From Streptomyces eurythermus (lineage in GTDB: Bacteria; Actinomycetota; Actinomycetes; Streptomycetales; Streptomycetaceae): 64,000 nt of DNA. The stretch covers positions 459,694 to 523,693 of the forward strand of contig NZ_BMSK01000004.1 in NCBI RefSeq assembly GCF_014649115.1, written 5' to 3'. The position numbers and the translations under genes were made by a program. The notes beneath the pieces were generated by a model. The model did no database searches, was not told where the DNA came from, and worked only from the letters and a program-made list of their open reading frames with translations. Shown piece after piece: positions 26,302 to 34,542 of this stretch (the stretch's first letter is position 1; every line of letters begins with the position of its first letter).

Positions 26302-27711
26302 ATGTTCCAGAACGCCGACGAGGCCAAGAAGTTCATCGCGGACGAGGACGTCAAGTTCGTCGACGTCCGCTTCTGCGACCTGCCGGGCGTCATGCAGCAC
26401 TTCACGGTGCCCGTTGAGGCGTTCGACCCGGACGAGGAGCTGGCCTTCGACGGATCGTCGATCCGCGGTTTCCAGGCCATCCACGAGTCCGACATGGCTC
26501 TGCGTGCCGACCTGTCCACGGCCCGTGTCGACCCGTTCCGCCGGGACAAGACCCTCAACATCAACTTCTTCATCCACGACCCGATCACGGGCGAGCAGTA
26601 CTCCCGTGACCCGCGCAACGTGGCGAAGAAGGCGGAGGCGTACCTGGCGTCGACGGGCATCGCCGACACCGCGTACTTCGGTCCCGAGGCCGAGTTCTAC
26701 GTCTTCGACAGCGTACGTTTCGCCACCTCGGCGAACGAGTCCTTCTACCACATCGACTCCGAGGCGGGTGCCTGGAACACCGGCGCCCTGGAGAACAACC
26801 GCGGCTACAAGGTCCGCTACAAGGGCGGCTACTTCCCGGTCCCGCCGGTCGACCACTTCGCCGACCTGCGCGCCGAGATCTCCCTGGAGCTGGACAAGCA
26901 GGGCCTGAAGGTCGAGCGCCAGCACCACGAGGTGGGCACCGCCGGCCAGGCGGAGATCAACTACAAGTTCAACACGCTGCTGGCCGCCGCCGACGACCTC
27001 CAGCTCTTCAAGTACATCGTGAAGAACGTGGCCTGGCGCAACGGCAAGACCGCGACCTTCATGCCGAAGCCGATCTTCGGTGACAACGGCTCGGGCATGC
27101 ACGTGCACCAGTCGCTGTGGAGCAACGGCGACCCGCTGTTCTACGACGAGGCCGGGTACGCGGGCCTGTCGGACATGGCCCGCTACTACATCGGCGGCAT
27201 CCTCAAGCACGCCCCGTCGCTGCTGGCCTTCACCAACCCGACGGTGAACTCCTACCACCGCCTGGTGCCGGGCTTCGAGGCGCCGATCAACCTGGTGTAC
27301 TCGCAGCGCAACCGCTCCGCCGCGATGCGTATCCCGATCACGGGCTCCAACCCGAAGGCCAAGCGCGTCGAGTTCCGCGCGCCCGACTCCTCCGGCAACC
27401 CGTACCTGGCCTTCTCGGCCCTCCTCCTCGCGGGCCTGGACGGCATCAAGAACAAGATCGAGCCGGCCGAGCCGATCGACAAGGACCTGTACGAGCTGGC
27501 TCCCGAGGAGCACGCGAACGTCGCCCAGGTCCCGACCTCGCTGAACGCCGTCCTCGACGCGCTGGAGGCCGACCACGAGTTCCTCCTCCAGGGCGACGTG
27601 TTCACGTCCGACCTGATCGAGACGTGGATCGACTTCAAGCGCACCAACGAGATCGCGCCGCTCCAGCTGCGTCCGCACCCGCACGAGTTCGAGCTGTACT
27701 TCGACGTGTGA
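26302..27711 (+). CDS. glnA: Glutamine synthetase type I
   Basis: 469 residues from ATG 26302 with GGAGGAG upstream. Makes glutamine from glutamate, ammonia and ATP as a dodecamer. Visible motifs: [23 protein letters not shown], metal-binding [24 protein letters not shown], the [10 protein letters not shown] active site, RVPxxxxR-type [10 protein letters not shown] and the adenylylation site Tyr in [11 protein letters not shown]. The Tyr is the target of GlnE, whose gene is in this window at 59981-62974. Controlled by GlnR through the boxes just upstream and transcribed alone up to a strong terminator. Confidence 0.98.
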   Translation: MFQNADEAKKFIADEDVKFVDVRFCDLPGVMQHFTVPVEAFDPDEELAFDGSSIRGFQAIHESDMALRADLSTARVDPFRRDKTLNINFFIHDPITGEQYSRDPRNVAKKAEAYLASTGIADTAYFGPEAEFYVFDSVRFATSANESFYHIDSEAGAWNTGALENNRGYKVRYKGGYFPVPPVDHFADLRAEISLELDKQGLKVERQHHEVGTAGQAEINYKFNTLLAAADDLQLFKYIVKNVAWRNGKTATFMPKPIFGDNGSGMHVHQSLWSNGDPLFYDEAGYAGLSDMARYYIGGILKHAPSLLAFTNPTVNSYHRLVPGFEAPINLVYSQRNRSAAMRIPITGSNPKAKRVEFRAPDSSGNPYLAFSALLLAGLDGIKNKIEPAEPIDKDLYELAPEEHANVAQVPTSLNAVLDALEADHEFLLQGDVFTSDLIETWIDFKRTNEIAPLQLRPHPHEFELYFDV

Positions 27712-27727
27712 CGGTCCCCGCGCCCAC

Positions 27728-27766
27728 CCGAGGCCCCGCCGCTCCCCGTGAGCGGCGGGGCCTCGG
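27728..27766 (+). terminator. Terminator after glnA
   Basis: Perfect 16-bp stem (27728-27743 with 27751-27766), 7-base loop, followed by TCTTT; begins 17 bases after the stop codon. Confidence 0.88.
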
Positions 27767-27864
27767 TCTTTCCGGGGCGCTGTGCAACCTTTCCCGGGGC
27801 TCAGGCTTCCTATTGTCGGAGGATCATGCCTCCGCGGTGCCGGACGAGGAAGGTTGCACGGGGT

Positions 27865-28122
27865 ATGGCGGAACAGGACGACTGGGAGCGCGAGTTCGAT
27901 CACGCGTGGGTGAACTCGGCCGAGCACAAGGAGCCCTCCGCGCGGGCCCGGATGCTCGCCGCGCGGTGGAAGGAGAACCCGCCGGAGCCGGCGCCCTTCC
28001 GTGCCGACCCGGACCCGGTGGGCCCGCGCCGGTCCTCCTGGGTGTCGACGGCCGTGGTGCTCGGCTGCGTGGCCGCGGTGATCGTGCTGTTGGGGTACGC
28101 GCAGATGCGCTCCTCCTACTGA
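27865..28122 (+). CDS. Small single-pass membrane protein
   Basis: 85 residues. A charged N-terminal half (MAEQDDWEREFDHAWVNSAEHKEPSARARMLAARWKENPPE) is followed by one C-terminal membrane helix (about residues 61-79, VSTAVVLGCVAAVIVLLGYA). ATG 27865 is chosen because the family-like start MAEQDDWE follows it; an in-frame ATG at 27748 would extend into the glnA terminator. Conserved next to glnA in streptomycetes as far as I recall. Function unknown. Confidence 0.7.
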   Translation: MAEQDDWEREFDHAWVNSAEHKEPSARARMLAARWKENPPEPAPFRADPDPVGPRRSSWVSTAVVLGCVAAVIVLLGYAQMRSSY

Positions 28123-28199
28123 TCCCCTCCCCTCCCCGGGGCGCGGCGGGTGCACACTGGACAGGCGGGGGCGAGTGCCCGACTGCGGGGTGATGCGAG

Positions 28200-29120
28200 A
28201 TGCGGAGCCGGTTCCAGAGCGATCGGCGGCTGACCGTGCGGATGGGCCTGACGCTGTTCCTGCTCGGGCTGCTGTACGTCGGCTTCGTCGCGGCGCTGAT
28301 CGTGCTGCTGAGGTCCTGGGTGCTGGTCGCCGTCCTGGTCGGGGCGCTGTTCGTGGCCCAGTTCTGGTTCTCCGACCGGATCGCCGTGTTCGCGATGCGC
28401 GCCCGGCCCGTGGCGCGGGAGGAGTATCCCGAGCTGCACGCCGTGGTCGACCGGCTGTGCGCGATCGCGGACCTGCCCAGGCCCGTGGTCGCCGTGTCCG
28501 CGATGGACATGCCGAACGCGTTCGCGACCGGGCGCAGTCCCGATCACGCCGTGGTGTGCGTGACCACGGGGCTGCTGCGCCGGCTGGAGCCCGCCGAGCT
28601 GGAGGGCGTGCTCGCGCACGAGCTGTCGCACGTCGCGCACAAGGACGTCGCCGTGATCACGGTGGCGTCCTTCCTCGGGGTGGTCGCGGGCCTGGTCGTA
28701 CGGTTCGCCTTCTACTCGCAGATCTTCGGCGGGGGCCGCCGGGACCAGAACACGGCCATCGTCTTCGCCGCCGTCCTGGGCGTCTCGGCGGCCGTGTACG
28801 CGCTCAGCTTCCTGCTGATCCGGGCGCTGTCCCGGTACCGGGAGCTGGCGGCCGACCGCGCGGCGGCGCTGCTGACGGGGCGGCCCTCGGCGCTGGCGGC
28901 GGCGCTCACCAAGGTCTCCGGGGAGATCGCGCGCATCCCGACGAAGGATCTGCGCACGGCCCAGGCGTTCAACGCGTTCTACTTCACCCCGGCGACCGGC
29001 CGGGAGCCCGGCATCGAGCGCTTCTTCTCCACCCACCCGCCCCTGGGGCAGCGGCTGGAGCAGCTGGGCCGGATCTCGGTGGAGCTGGGCGAGGCCGCCG
29101 GCCCGGGGAAGGCCGGCTGA
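28200..29120 (+). CDS. htpX: HtpX-like membrane zinc metalloprotease (M48)
   Basis: 306 residues. Two N-terminal membrane helices (LTLFLLGLLYVGFVAALIVLL; VLVAVLVGALFVAQFWF), the zinc site HELSH (His, Glu, His) in VLAHELSHVAHKDVAVI, two further helices, and the third ligand region YRELAADRAAALL (Glu). C-terminal RFFSTHPPLGQRLEQL is also family-typical. HtpX degrades damaged membrane proteins. The PspAB gene follows 214 bases downstream on the same strand, an association known in actinobacteria and suggesting an envelope-stress unit. Confidence 0.92.
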   Translation: MRSRFQSDRRLTVRMGLTLFLLGLLYVGFVAALIVLLRSWVLVAVLVGALFVAQFWFSDRIAVFAMRARPVAREEYPELHAVVDRLCAIADLPRPVVAVSAMDMPNAFATGRSPDHAVVCVTTGLLRRLEPAELEGVLAHELSHVAHKDVAVITVASFLGVVAGLVVRFAFYSQIFGGGRRDQNTAIVFAAVLGVSAAVYALSFLLIRALSRYRELAADRAAALLTGRPSALAAALTKVSGEIARIPTKDLRTAQAFNAFYFTPATGREPGIERFFSTHPPLGQRLEQLGRISVELGEAAGPGKAG

Positions 29121-29334
29121 CCGGTGGGGGTGAGCCGGTCTCGCGAGCGGGCCGGCCGGGCCGGCGGAGTCCGATCGGGCGAGGCCGGGCGCCGGTGGGC
29201 CGGGCGCTGGTGCGGGTGGGCCGGGCGGGCGCACACGGGAACGGTCCGCCGGACGTGGGCCGCCGGGCGGGCGAGGTCCGCGGACCGGACAGGCGCGGCC
29301 GGCCGGGGCACGCGCGGGCGGAGGTGAGCTGATC

Positions 29335-29919
29335 GTGCGGTTGCTGGACGTTCTGCTGGGGCGTACCCGGCCGGTCGCGCCCGATCTCGACCGGCTGTTC
29401 GCGCTGCCGTCGGCCGCGGTGACCCTGGAGGCGGCGACCGGTCTCACACCGGCCGGGAGCGGGGCGGTGTGCTTCGCCACGGCGGAGGGGGCGGCCTTCG
29501 AGCGGATCCACCGGGAGGTGCGGGCGCTGCTGGACACCGACCGCGACCGCACCGGCCCGGCGGTGGAGCCGTACCGGGACGGCTACGGCTACTCCTGGCT
29601 GGTCTCGCGGCGCTCCCCCGGACAGCTGCCGCAGCTCGTGGCCGATCTGCACGCGGTGAACAGCTCGCTGGAGTCGGCCGGCTTCGGCCCGCTGCTGCTG
29701 TGCTCGCTGGTGTCCTTCACGGACGGCGCCGAGCGGCGGGCGGCGCTCGTGTACCTCTACAAGCGCGGCACCTTCTATCCGTTCGCCCCGCTGCCCGGTG
29801 CGGCCGAGCGGCGGGACACCGCGCTGGAGCTGCGGCTGAAGGCCGTCCTCGACGGTGATCTGCCGGTAGAGCCGGATCTGGGCCGCTGGTTCCCGGTGTG
29901 GGGCGCCCCCGGCCTGTGA
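29335..29919 (+). CDS. pspAB: PspA-associated protein PspAB
   Basis: 194 residues from GTG 29335 with GGAGGTGAG upstream. Starts MRLLDVLLGRTRPVAPDLDRLFALPSAA; conserved segments VCFATAEGAAFERIHREV, DGYGYSWLVSRR, DLHAVNSSLESAGFGPLLLCSLVSF and YLYKRGTFYPFAPLPG are those of the actinobacterial PspAB family, found with PspA and HtpX. No membrane helix. Probably part of phage-shock/envelope stress handling; molecular function is not known. Confidence 0.82.
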   Translation: MRLLDVLLGRTRPVAPDLDRLFALPSAAVTLEAATGLTPAGSGAVCFATAEGAAFERIHREVRALLDTDRDRTGPAVEPYRDGYGYSWLVSRRSPGQLPQLVADLHAVNSSLESAGFGPLLLCSLVSFTDGAERRAALVYLYKRGTFYPFAPLPGAAERRDTALELRLKAVLDGDLPVEPDLGRWFPVWGAPGL

Positions 29920-29931
29920 CGGCCGGGGGCG
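29904..29931. terminator. Hairpin overlapping the PspAB stop codon
   Basis: 11-bp perfect stem (29904-29914 with 29921-29931), 6-base loop that includes the stop codon. Sits between convergent genes, so it may serve both. Confidence 0.65.
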
Positions 29932-29954
29932 GCCCCGCTCGTTCACCGCGTCTT

Positions 29955-30218
29955 CTACCGCTCCTGCCGGCGGGCCTCGAAGGGGCGCTCGCGGCGGTAG
30001 CGGCGCTCCCAGCGGGCCTGGCGGTCCCGGCGCTCGCGGTACGCCCGGTAGCTGTCCGGAGGCGTGCCGGGGGCGGCGCCGGGCGGGATGGTGCCGGGGG
30101 AGCCGCGGCCGTGCGTCGCGTACAGATACAGCAGCGCCACCGCGGCGAGCCACCAGAGGTGGTTTCCGATTCCGAGGATCACCAGGACCACGGTCCCGGT
30201 CGCGAGAATGCCACGCAT
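29955..30218 (-). CDS. Small membrane protein with a basic tail
   Basis: 87 residues. N-terminal hydrophobic hairpin (residues about 2-35, ILATGTVVLVILGIGNHLWW and LAAVALLYLY) with a short turn, followed by a Gly/Pro linker and a strongly basic, Arg-rich C-terminus (YRAYRERRDRQARWERRYRRERP). No domain recognised. Minus-strand gene between PspAB and the hydrolase; GGAGGTCCGTC lies just upstream of the ATG on its own strand. The Arg-rich tail may bind nucleic acid or acidic lipid, which is speculation. Confidence 0.65.
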   Translation of the reverse strand: MRGILATGTVVLVILGIGNHLWWLAAVALLYLYATHGRGSPGTIPPGAAPGTPPDSYRAYRERRDRQARWERRYRRERPFEARRQER

Positions 30219-30379
30219 GACGGACCTCCGTGGGGTGAGTCGGGGGAAGCGGAGCGTGTCTGTTCCGTCCCCGTACGTACAGCGTAGGGAGGGCGCGATC
30301 AGCGGCGCATCCCGTTTTCCGCGCGCCCCGAGGCGGTGCGCGAGGGGTTCGCGCGGGCACGGAAGGGCGCCGTGAGTGA

Positions 30380-31129
30380 ATGGCCCGCATGGACCGACTC
30401 TCCACCTTCACGCACGCGTACGACGGTGAACGCCTCAGCGGGGCGGGCGCCGGACCGTCCGGCCGGGCCACGGCGCTGCTGCTGCACGGCGCGGGCAACG
30501 GCAGCAAGGAGCGACTGCTGCCGTTCCTCGCCGACTTCGCCGGCCGGGGCTGCCGCGCCCTCGCCTTCGACTTCTCCGGGCACGGTGAAAGCACGGGCGA
30601 ACTCGCGGAGTTGAGCCTGCGCCGCCGCTATGAGCAGGCGGTGGCGGTGCTCGACGCGCACGCCCCGGCGGACGATCCGCTGATCATCGTCGGGTTCAGT
30701 ATGAGCGGGCAGACGGTCGCGGATCTCCTGCGGCACTACGGGCGCCGGGTCGCGGCCGTGGGGCTGTGCGCGCCCGCGGTCTACGGCCAGGACGCCTGGA
30801 ACGTGCCGTTCGGCAACGGCGACAGCCGCTTCTCGGAGCTGATCCGCACGCCGGACAGCTGGCGGGACTCCCCCGCCCTAGAGGCGTTCCGCTCGTACAC
30901 GGGCCGGGCGGTGCTCGCGGTGCCGGGCCACGACACGGTGATCCCGGCGGCGGTCACCGAGGCCATACAGGAGGCGCTGTCGGAGCGCTCCCGGTTCTCC
31001 CGCCTCGACCTCCCGGACGCCGAACACATCCTCGGCCTGTGGTTCCGCGACCACGACGGGGACCGGCGGGAGTTCGTCACGCGGCTGCTGGCGGGCCTGG
31101 ACGGGCACGCGGAGGCGCCCCTTCGCTGA
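30380..31129 (+). CDS. Alpha/beta hydrolase
   Basis: 249 residues. Alpha/beta hydrolase core: ATALLLHGAGNGSKERLLPFLADFAGRGCRALAFDFSGHGES with the oxyanion HGAG, the nucleophile Ser in IIVGFSMSGQTVAD, the acid Asp in VPGHDTVIP and the catalytic His in DAEHILGLW. It resembles esterase/lipase-like hydrolases of the BAAT/DLH type. The start could be ATG 30380 or ATG 30389; neither has a strong ribosome site. Substrate unknown. Convergent with the next gene across a strong terminator. Confidence 0.82.
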   Translation: MARMDRLSTFTHAYDGERLSGAGAGPSGRATALLLHGAGNGSKERLLPFLADFAGRGCRALAFDFSGHGESTGELAELSLRRRYEQAVAVLDAHAPADDPLIIVGFSMSGQTVADLLRHYGRRVAAVGLCAPAVYGQDAWNVPFGNGDSRFSELIRTPDSWRDSPALEAFRSYTGRAVLAVPGHDTVIPAAVTEAIQEALSERSRFSRLDLPDAEHILGLWFRDHDGDRREFVTRLLAGLDGHAEAPLR

Positions 31130-31131
31130 CG

Positions 31132-31171
31132 GTGCCGGGTGCCCTCCCGTCGGCGCGAGGGCACCCGGCAC
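31132..31171. terminator. Bidirectional terminator between convergent genes
   Basis: Perfect 15-bp stem (31132-31146 with 31157-31171), 10-base loop, filling the 47-bp gap between the hydrolase stop and the stop of the minus-strand gene. Confidence 0.88.
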
Positions 31172-31176
31172 ACGGC

Positions 31177-31491
31177 TCACCGCGAGTAACGCATCAGCGC
31201 CCGCACCATGTGACACGTGGTGTCGGAGGGCGGCCGCATGCCGATCCGCTCGGCCGTGCCGCGGATCGTCTCGTCCCGGGCCTGGTCCGGCAGATAGACA
31301 CCGGAGTCGAGCAGGGCTATGGCGAGGCGCATGGCCTTCAGGCGCCGGTTGTGCGTGACGTACCACTGGCGCGGCCGTCCGGCCGGCAGCGGTCGCTTCA
31401 CCTCGGGCTCGTAGGGCGAGTCGAACAGCACGGGGTGCTCGGCGGTGGACTGGGTCGGCAACGGCTTCGGCTTGAGGGCGGCAGCGGGCAC
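31177..31491 (-). CDS. Conserved hypothetical protein
   Basis: 104 residues from GTG 31491. AGGAGG is separated from this GTG by 6 bases, while the in-frame ATG at 31497 touches the AGGAGG directly; the ribosome site therefore favours the GTG, giving VPAAALKPKPLPTQS. The central part (FDSPYEPEVKRPLPAGRPRQWYVTHNRRLKAMRLAIALLDSGVY) is basic and helical; no membrane segment or known domain. The C-terminal region has a lone Cys. Function unknown. Confidence 0.65.
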   Translation of the reverse strand: MPAAALKPKPLPTQSTAEHPVLFDSPYEPEVKRPLPAGRPRQWYVTHNRRLKAMRLAIALLDSGVYLPDQARDETIRGTAERIGMRPPSDTTCHMVRALMRYSR

Positions 31492-31711
31492 AGGCATCCT
31501 CCTGTCGCGGTCAGACCGGCCGCCGGCGACCCGGCGCCCGGTCTCGAACACTGCTTCCAGTCTACCGGCGGCCACTGACAATCGGGCGGCCGCGGAAGCG
31601 AGCGAATCCCCAGCTCACGCAGGAAATTGGCGTTCCGTCACCGGTGGTGGGGATGAGGCTGCCGAGGCGTCATGAATTCGAACAGAGCCGGTACCGCGTA
31701 CCGTGTCGCCC

Positions 31712-32080
31712 ATGGAGATCTGGATCAACCCCGCCTGCTCGAAGTGCCGTGGCGCGCTCGCCCTGCTCGACGCCGAGGGGGCCGAGTACACCGTGCGGCG
31801 GTACCTGGAGGACGTGCCGAGCGAGGACGAGATCAGGGCCGTACTGGACCGGCTGGGCCTGGAACCGTGGGACATCACCCGTACCCAGGAAGCGGAGGCC
31901 AAGGAACTCGGGCTCAAGGAGTGGCCGCGCGACGCGGACTCCCGGGACCGCTGGATCGCCGCGCTCGCCGGGCACCCCAAGCTGATCCAGCGGCCGATCA
32001 TCACCGCGGACGACGGGACGGCGCTGGTGGCCCGCAGCGAGGAGGCCGTGCGGGAGGCCCTGGCCCACAGCGGGCGCTGA
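31712..32080 (+). CDS. ArsC/Spx-family thioredoxin-fold protein
   Basis: 122 residues from ATG 31712. Thioredoxin-like ArsC family: EIWINPACSKCRGALALLDAEGAEYTVRRYLED with a Cys-X2-Cys motif, then EDEIRAVLDRLGLEPWDITRTQE, LIQRPIITADDGTALVARSEEAV. The conserved Arg-Pro (cis-Pro loop) is present. Annotated relatives are called arsenate reductases, but no ars genes are nearby and a redox or YffB-like role is as likely. An in-frame GTG at 31703 is an alternative start. Confidence 0.83.
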   Translation: MEIWINPACSKCRGALALLDAEGAEYTVRRYLEDVPSEDEIRAVLDRLGLEPWDITRTQEAEAKELGLKEWPRDADSRDRWIAALAGHPKLIQRPIITADDGTALVARSEEAVREALAHSGR

Positions 32081-32161
32081 CGACTCCCGCCACACCGGAG
32101 TCCCGTACGGGAGACCCGGTCGTACGCAATCCGCGCGGCCGGGACCGCTCCCCCTCACCAC

Positions 32162-32213
32162 GTGACCCTCGGCACACAAACATCAGGTAACACGGGGTTC
32201 ACATTCGGGCAAT
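32162..32213 (+). promoter_or_regulatory. Candidate GlnR half-sites upstream of glnII
   Basis: Half-site-like pentamers at 11-bp spacing: GTAAC (32187), TTCAC (32198) and GCAAT (32209), plus GTGAC (32162) with CACAC (32173). The spacing fits GlnR a/b sites, but only the first members match the consensus well. GlnR control of glnII is established in S. coelicolor. Confidence 0.4.
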
Positions 32214-32331
32214 GGCCGGGAAACCGCCTGTTGGCAGGCTGCCCGCAGTTCGAGCGGCGCCCCAGTGCCGCAGCGCCGCGGCATCCGCCCAGGCGGACGC
32301 ACCCGACCCACCCCCGAAGGATGTGGCCCCC

Positions 32332-33363
32332 GTGACCTTCAAGGCCGAGTACATCTGGATCGACGGCACCTCGCCGACGGCCAAGCTCCGTTCCAAGACG
32401 AAGGTCATCCCGGGTGCCCCGGCCGGTCTCGACGCGCTGCCGCTGTGGGGCTTCGACGGCTCCTCCACCAACCAGGCCGCGGGCCACTCCTCGGACTGCG
32501 TGCTCAAGCCGGTCTTCACCTGCCCGGACCCGATCCGCGGCGGTGACGACATCCTGGTGCTGTGCGAGGTGCTGGACACCGATCTGACCCCGCACCCCAC
32601 CAACACCCGGGCCGCGCTGGCCGAGGTGGCCGAGCGGTTCGCCGCGCAGGAGCCCATCTTCGGCATCGAGCAGGAGTACACCTTCTTCGAGGGCTCCCGT
32701 CCGCTCGGCTTCCCCGAGAACGGCTTCCCGGCCCCGCAGGGCGGCTACTACTGCGGTGTCGGCGCCGACGAGATCTTCGGCCGGGACGTCGTCGAGGCCC
32801 ACCTCGACAACTGCCTGAAGGCGGGCCTCGGCATCTCCGGCATCAACGCCGAGGTCATGCCCGGCCAGTGGGAGTTCCAGGTCGGCCCGCTGGCCCCGCT
32901 GGAGGTCTCCGACCAGCTGTGGGTGGCCCGCTGGCTGCTGTACCGCACCGCCGAGGACTTCGGTGTCTCCGCGACCCTGGACCCCAAGCCGGTCAAGGGC
33001 GACTGGAACGGCGCGGGCGCGCACACCAACTTCTCCACCAAGGCCATGCGCGAGGGCTACGACGCCATCATCACCGCCTGCGAGTCGCTCGGCGAGGGCT
33101 CGAAGCCGCTGGACCACGTGAAGAACTACGGCGCCGGCATCGACGAGCGCCTGACCGGCCTGCACGAGACGGCCCCCTGGGACAAGTTCTCCTACGGCGT
33201 CTCCGACCGGGGTGCCTCGGTGCGCATCCCGTGGCAGGTCGAGAAGGACGGCAAGGGCTACATCGAGGACCGCCGCCCGAACGCGAACGTCGACCCGTAC
33301 GTGGTGACCCGCCTGCTGGTGGACACCTGCTGCGCCGCGCTGGAGAAGGCCGGCCAGGTCTGA
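32332..33363 (+). CDS. glnII: Glutamine synthetase type II
   Basis: 343 residues from GTG 32332, which matches the usual GlnII N-terminus MTFKAEYIWIDGT; the ORF is open for 40 codons upstream without family sequence. Eukaryotic-type synthetase: LPLWGFDGSSTNQA, FGIEQEYTFFEGSRPLGFP, PGQWEFQVGP, WNGAGAHTNFSTKAMREG and VSDRGASVRIPWQVEKDG. It is a second, heat-labile-type synthetase that is not adenylylated by GlnE, since the GSI Tyr motif is absent. It gives the cell a separate ammonium-assimilation route beside glnA. Confidence 0.97.
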   Translation: MTFKAEYIWIDGTSPTAKLRSKTKVIPGAPAGLDALPLWGFDGSSTNQAAGHSSDCVLKPVFTCPDPIRGGDDILVLCEVLDTDLTPHPTNTRAALAEVAERFAAQEPIFGIEQEYTFFEGSRPLGFPENGFPAPQGGYYCGVGADEIFGRDVVEAHLDNCLKAGLGISGINAEVMPGQWEFQVGPLAPLEVSDQLWVARWLLYRTAEDFGVSATLDPKPVKGDWNGAGAHTNFSTKAMREGYDAIITACESLGEGSKPLDHVKNYGAGIDERLTGLHETAPWDKFSYGVSDRGASVRIPWQVEKDGKGYIEDRRPNANVDPYVVTRLLVDTCCAALEKAGQV

Positions 33364-33379
33364 CCCGTCCCGCACCTTC

Positions 33380-33412
33380 CGGGGGCGCCCGCCGTGACGG
33401 CGGGCGCCCCCG
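33380..33412 (+). terminator. Terminator after glnII
   Basis: 15-bp perfect GC stem (33380-33394 with 33398-33412) and a 3-base loop, 16 bases past the stop codon. Confidence 0.88.
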
Positions 33413-33648
33413 TCGCGTGTCCGTACGCCACTTCCGAGAGCGGCTGTCGGCCCCGCCGAGGCGGCCGGCCCTGTGGACCCGTCCGGAATATGAGACGGCC
33501 CGCCGGCCCGCCTCGGCCCGCTCCAGGCCGCTGAACAGGGCAGAAAGCCGGGGCCCGGAGGGGTTGTCACGTCGGTGACACATCAAAGAAGCGTCCAAGC
33601 AGTGAGAGGAGACTCCTGCCCGCCGCACGGCTCTGCTTCAATGGGACC
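33413..33648. other. Intergenic stretch before the leader ORF, with a palindrome
   Basis: No gene seen between the glnII terminator and the leader ORF at 33649. The stretch holds the palindrome TGTCAC-GTCG-GTGACA at 33565-33580 (perfect 6-bp arms, 4-base centre), 69 bases before the leader start, a plausible operator for the winged-helix gene downstream, possibly bound by its own product. Confidence 0.5.
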
Positions 33649-33771
33649 ATGGCCAGCATCCAGCAGATCACCGCGACGGGTCGCTACGACCTCCAGCCGT
33701 TCTGGCCTTCCCGTCAGCACCACGACTTCGACCGTGTGTGTCGCCCCGCGATGAACGCGCGGGCCCTCTAA
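33649..33771 (+). CDS. Putative 40-residue leader peptide
   Basis: ATG 33649 to TAA 33771. The product begins MASIQQITATGRYDLQPFW and ends SRQHHDFDRVCRPAMNARAL. The RxHxD...R.C arrangement resembles the short leader peptides of actinobacteria that contain an Arg-X-His-X-Asp core followed by Cys. It is followed by 119 bases of untranslated sequence and then the winged-helix gene on the same strand. It may act by translation-dependent attenuation; the ribosome site (GGGA, 4 bases before ATG) is weak. Confidence 0.45.
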   Translation: MASIQQITATGRYDLQPFWPSRQHHDFDRVCRPAMNARAL

Positions 33772-33890
33772 AGCCGTACCCCCGGCCTTCGGCCAGCGCG
33801 AAACGACGTACGTCCTCCGGCGACGCCCGACCACGAATCGGGGCCGCCGCACCTTCCGACGAACTCCTCGCGCGAAAGAGCTGACCTCTC

Positions 33891-34481
33891 ATGGCGACCA
33901 CCCGATCCCTCTCCACCGCCACCCTGCCCGCCTCCGCCCCGAACGGCACCCGGCACCGGCTGCGCGCCGTAGACCGGGACGAGGCGGTCCACGTGGCGGA
34001 CTTCCTGCCGCCGGGCGCCACCTGGCTGCCCGCGCCGCAGCACACCCTGCCCACCCTGCCGGGCCAGCCGCCGATGGTCGGCTACCTGGTACTGGTCCCC
34101 GCCGACCAGCGGCCCCCGTTCCTGCCGGTCGCCGTACCCGACCAGCCGGAGGCCCCGGCCGGGCGCACCGAGCCGGACCCCGGCACCGAGCCGCTGGTGC
34201 GGATCGACCCGGTGCGGCGCACCGCCAGCGTCGAGGGCCGCGAACTCGACCTGACCTACCTGGAGTTCGAGCTGCTGGCCCACCTGGTGGCGCACCCGCA
34301 CCGGGTGCACACCCGCGACCAGCTGGTCACCACGGTGTGGGGCTACGGCCACGTCGGCGACGGCCGCACCGTGGACGTGCACATCGCCCGGCTGCGCCGC
34401 AAGCTGGGCGACCGGCACCGCCAGTCGATCCAGACCGTGCGCCGGGTCGGCTACAAGTACACCCCGCCGACCGCCCGCTGA
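33891..34481 (+). CDS. Winged-helix (OmpR/PhoB-type) regulator without receiver domain
   Basis: 196 residues. The C-terminal 80 residues form an OmpR-type winged helix: VRRTASVEGRELDLTYLEFELLAHLVAHPHRVHTRDQLVTTVWG, then GRTVDVHIARLRRKLGD and the VRRVGYKYTP wing. The N-terminal 115 residues have no response-regulator Asp pocket; they contain HVADFLPPGATWLPAPQHTLPTLPGQPPMVGYLVLVPAD, a proline-rich segment. Stand-alone winged helices may respond to a ligand through such an N-terminus or act as orphan regulators. It follows glnII and a leader ORF, so a nitrogen-linked role is possible but unproven. Confidence 0.85.
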   Translation: MATTRSLSTATLPASAPNGTRHRLRAVDRDEAVHVADFLPPGATWLPAPQHTLPTLPGQPPMVGYLVLVPADQRPPFLPVAVPDQPEAPAGRTEPDPGTEPLVRIDPVRRTASVEGRELDLTYLEFELLAHLVAHPHRVHTRDQLVTTVWGYGHVGDGRTVDVHIARLRRKLGDRHRQSIQTVRRVGYKYTPPTAR

Positions 34482-34542
34482 CCGTTCTGCCCTCGGCAGA
34501 GCCCCGCGCGCACACCGCCCCGGACCGGGCAGGATCACCGGC

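Noticed and set aside
31712..32080. An arsenic resistance locus
   Set aside because: The ArsC-like protein stands alone with no arsR, arsB or acr3 genes nearby; the name rests only on fold similarity.
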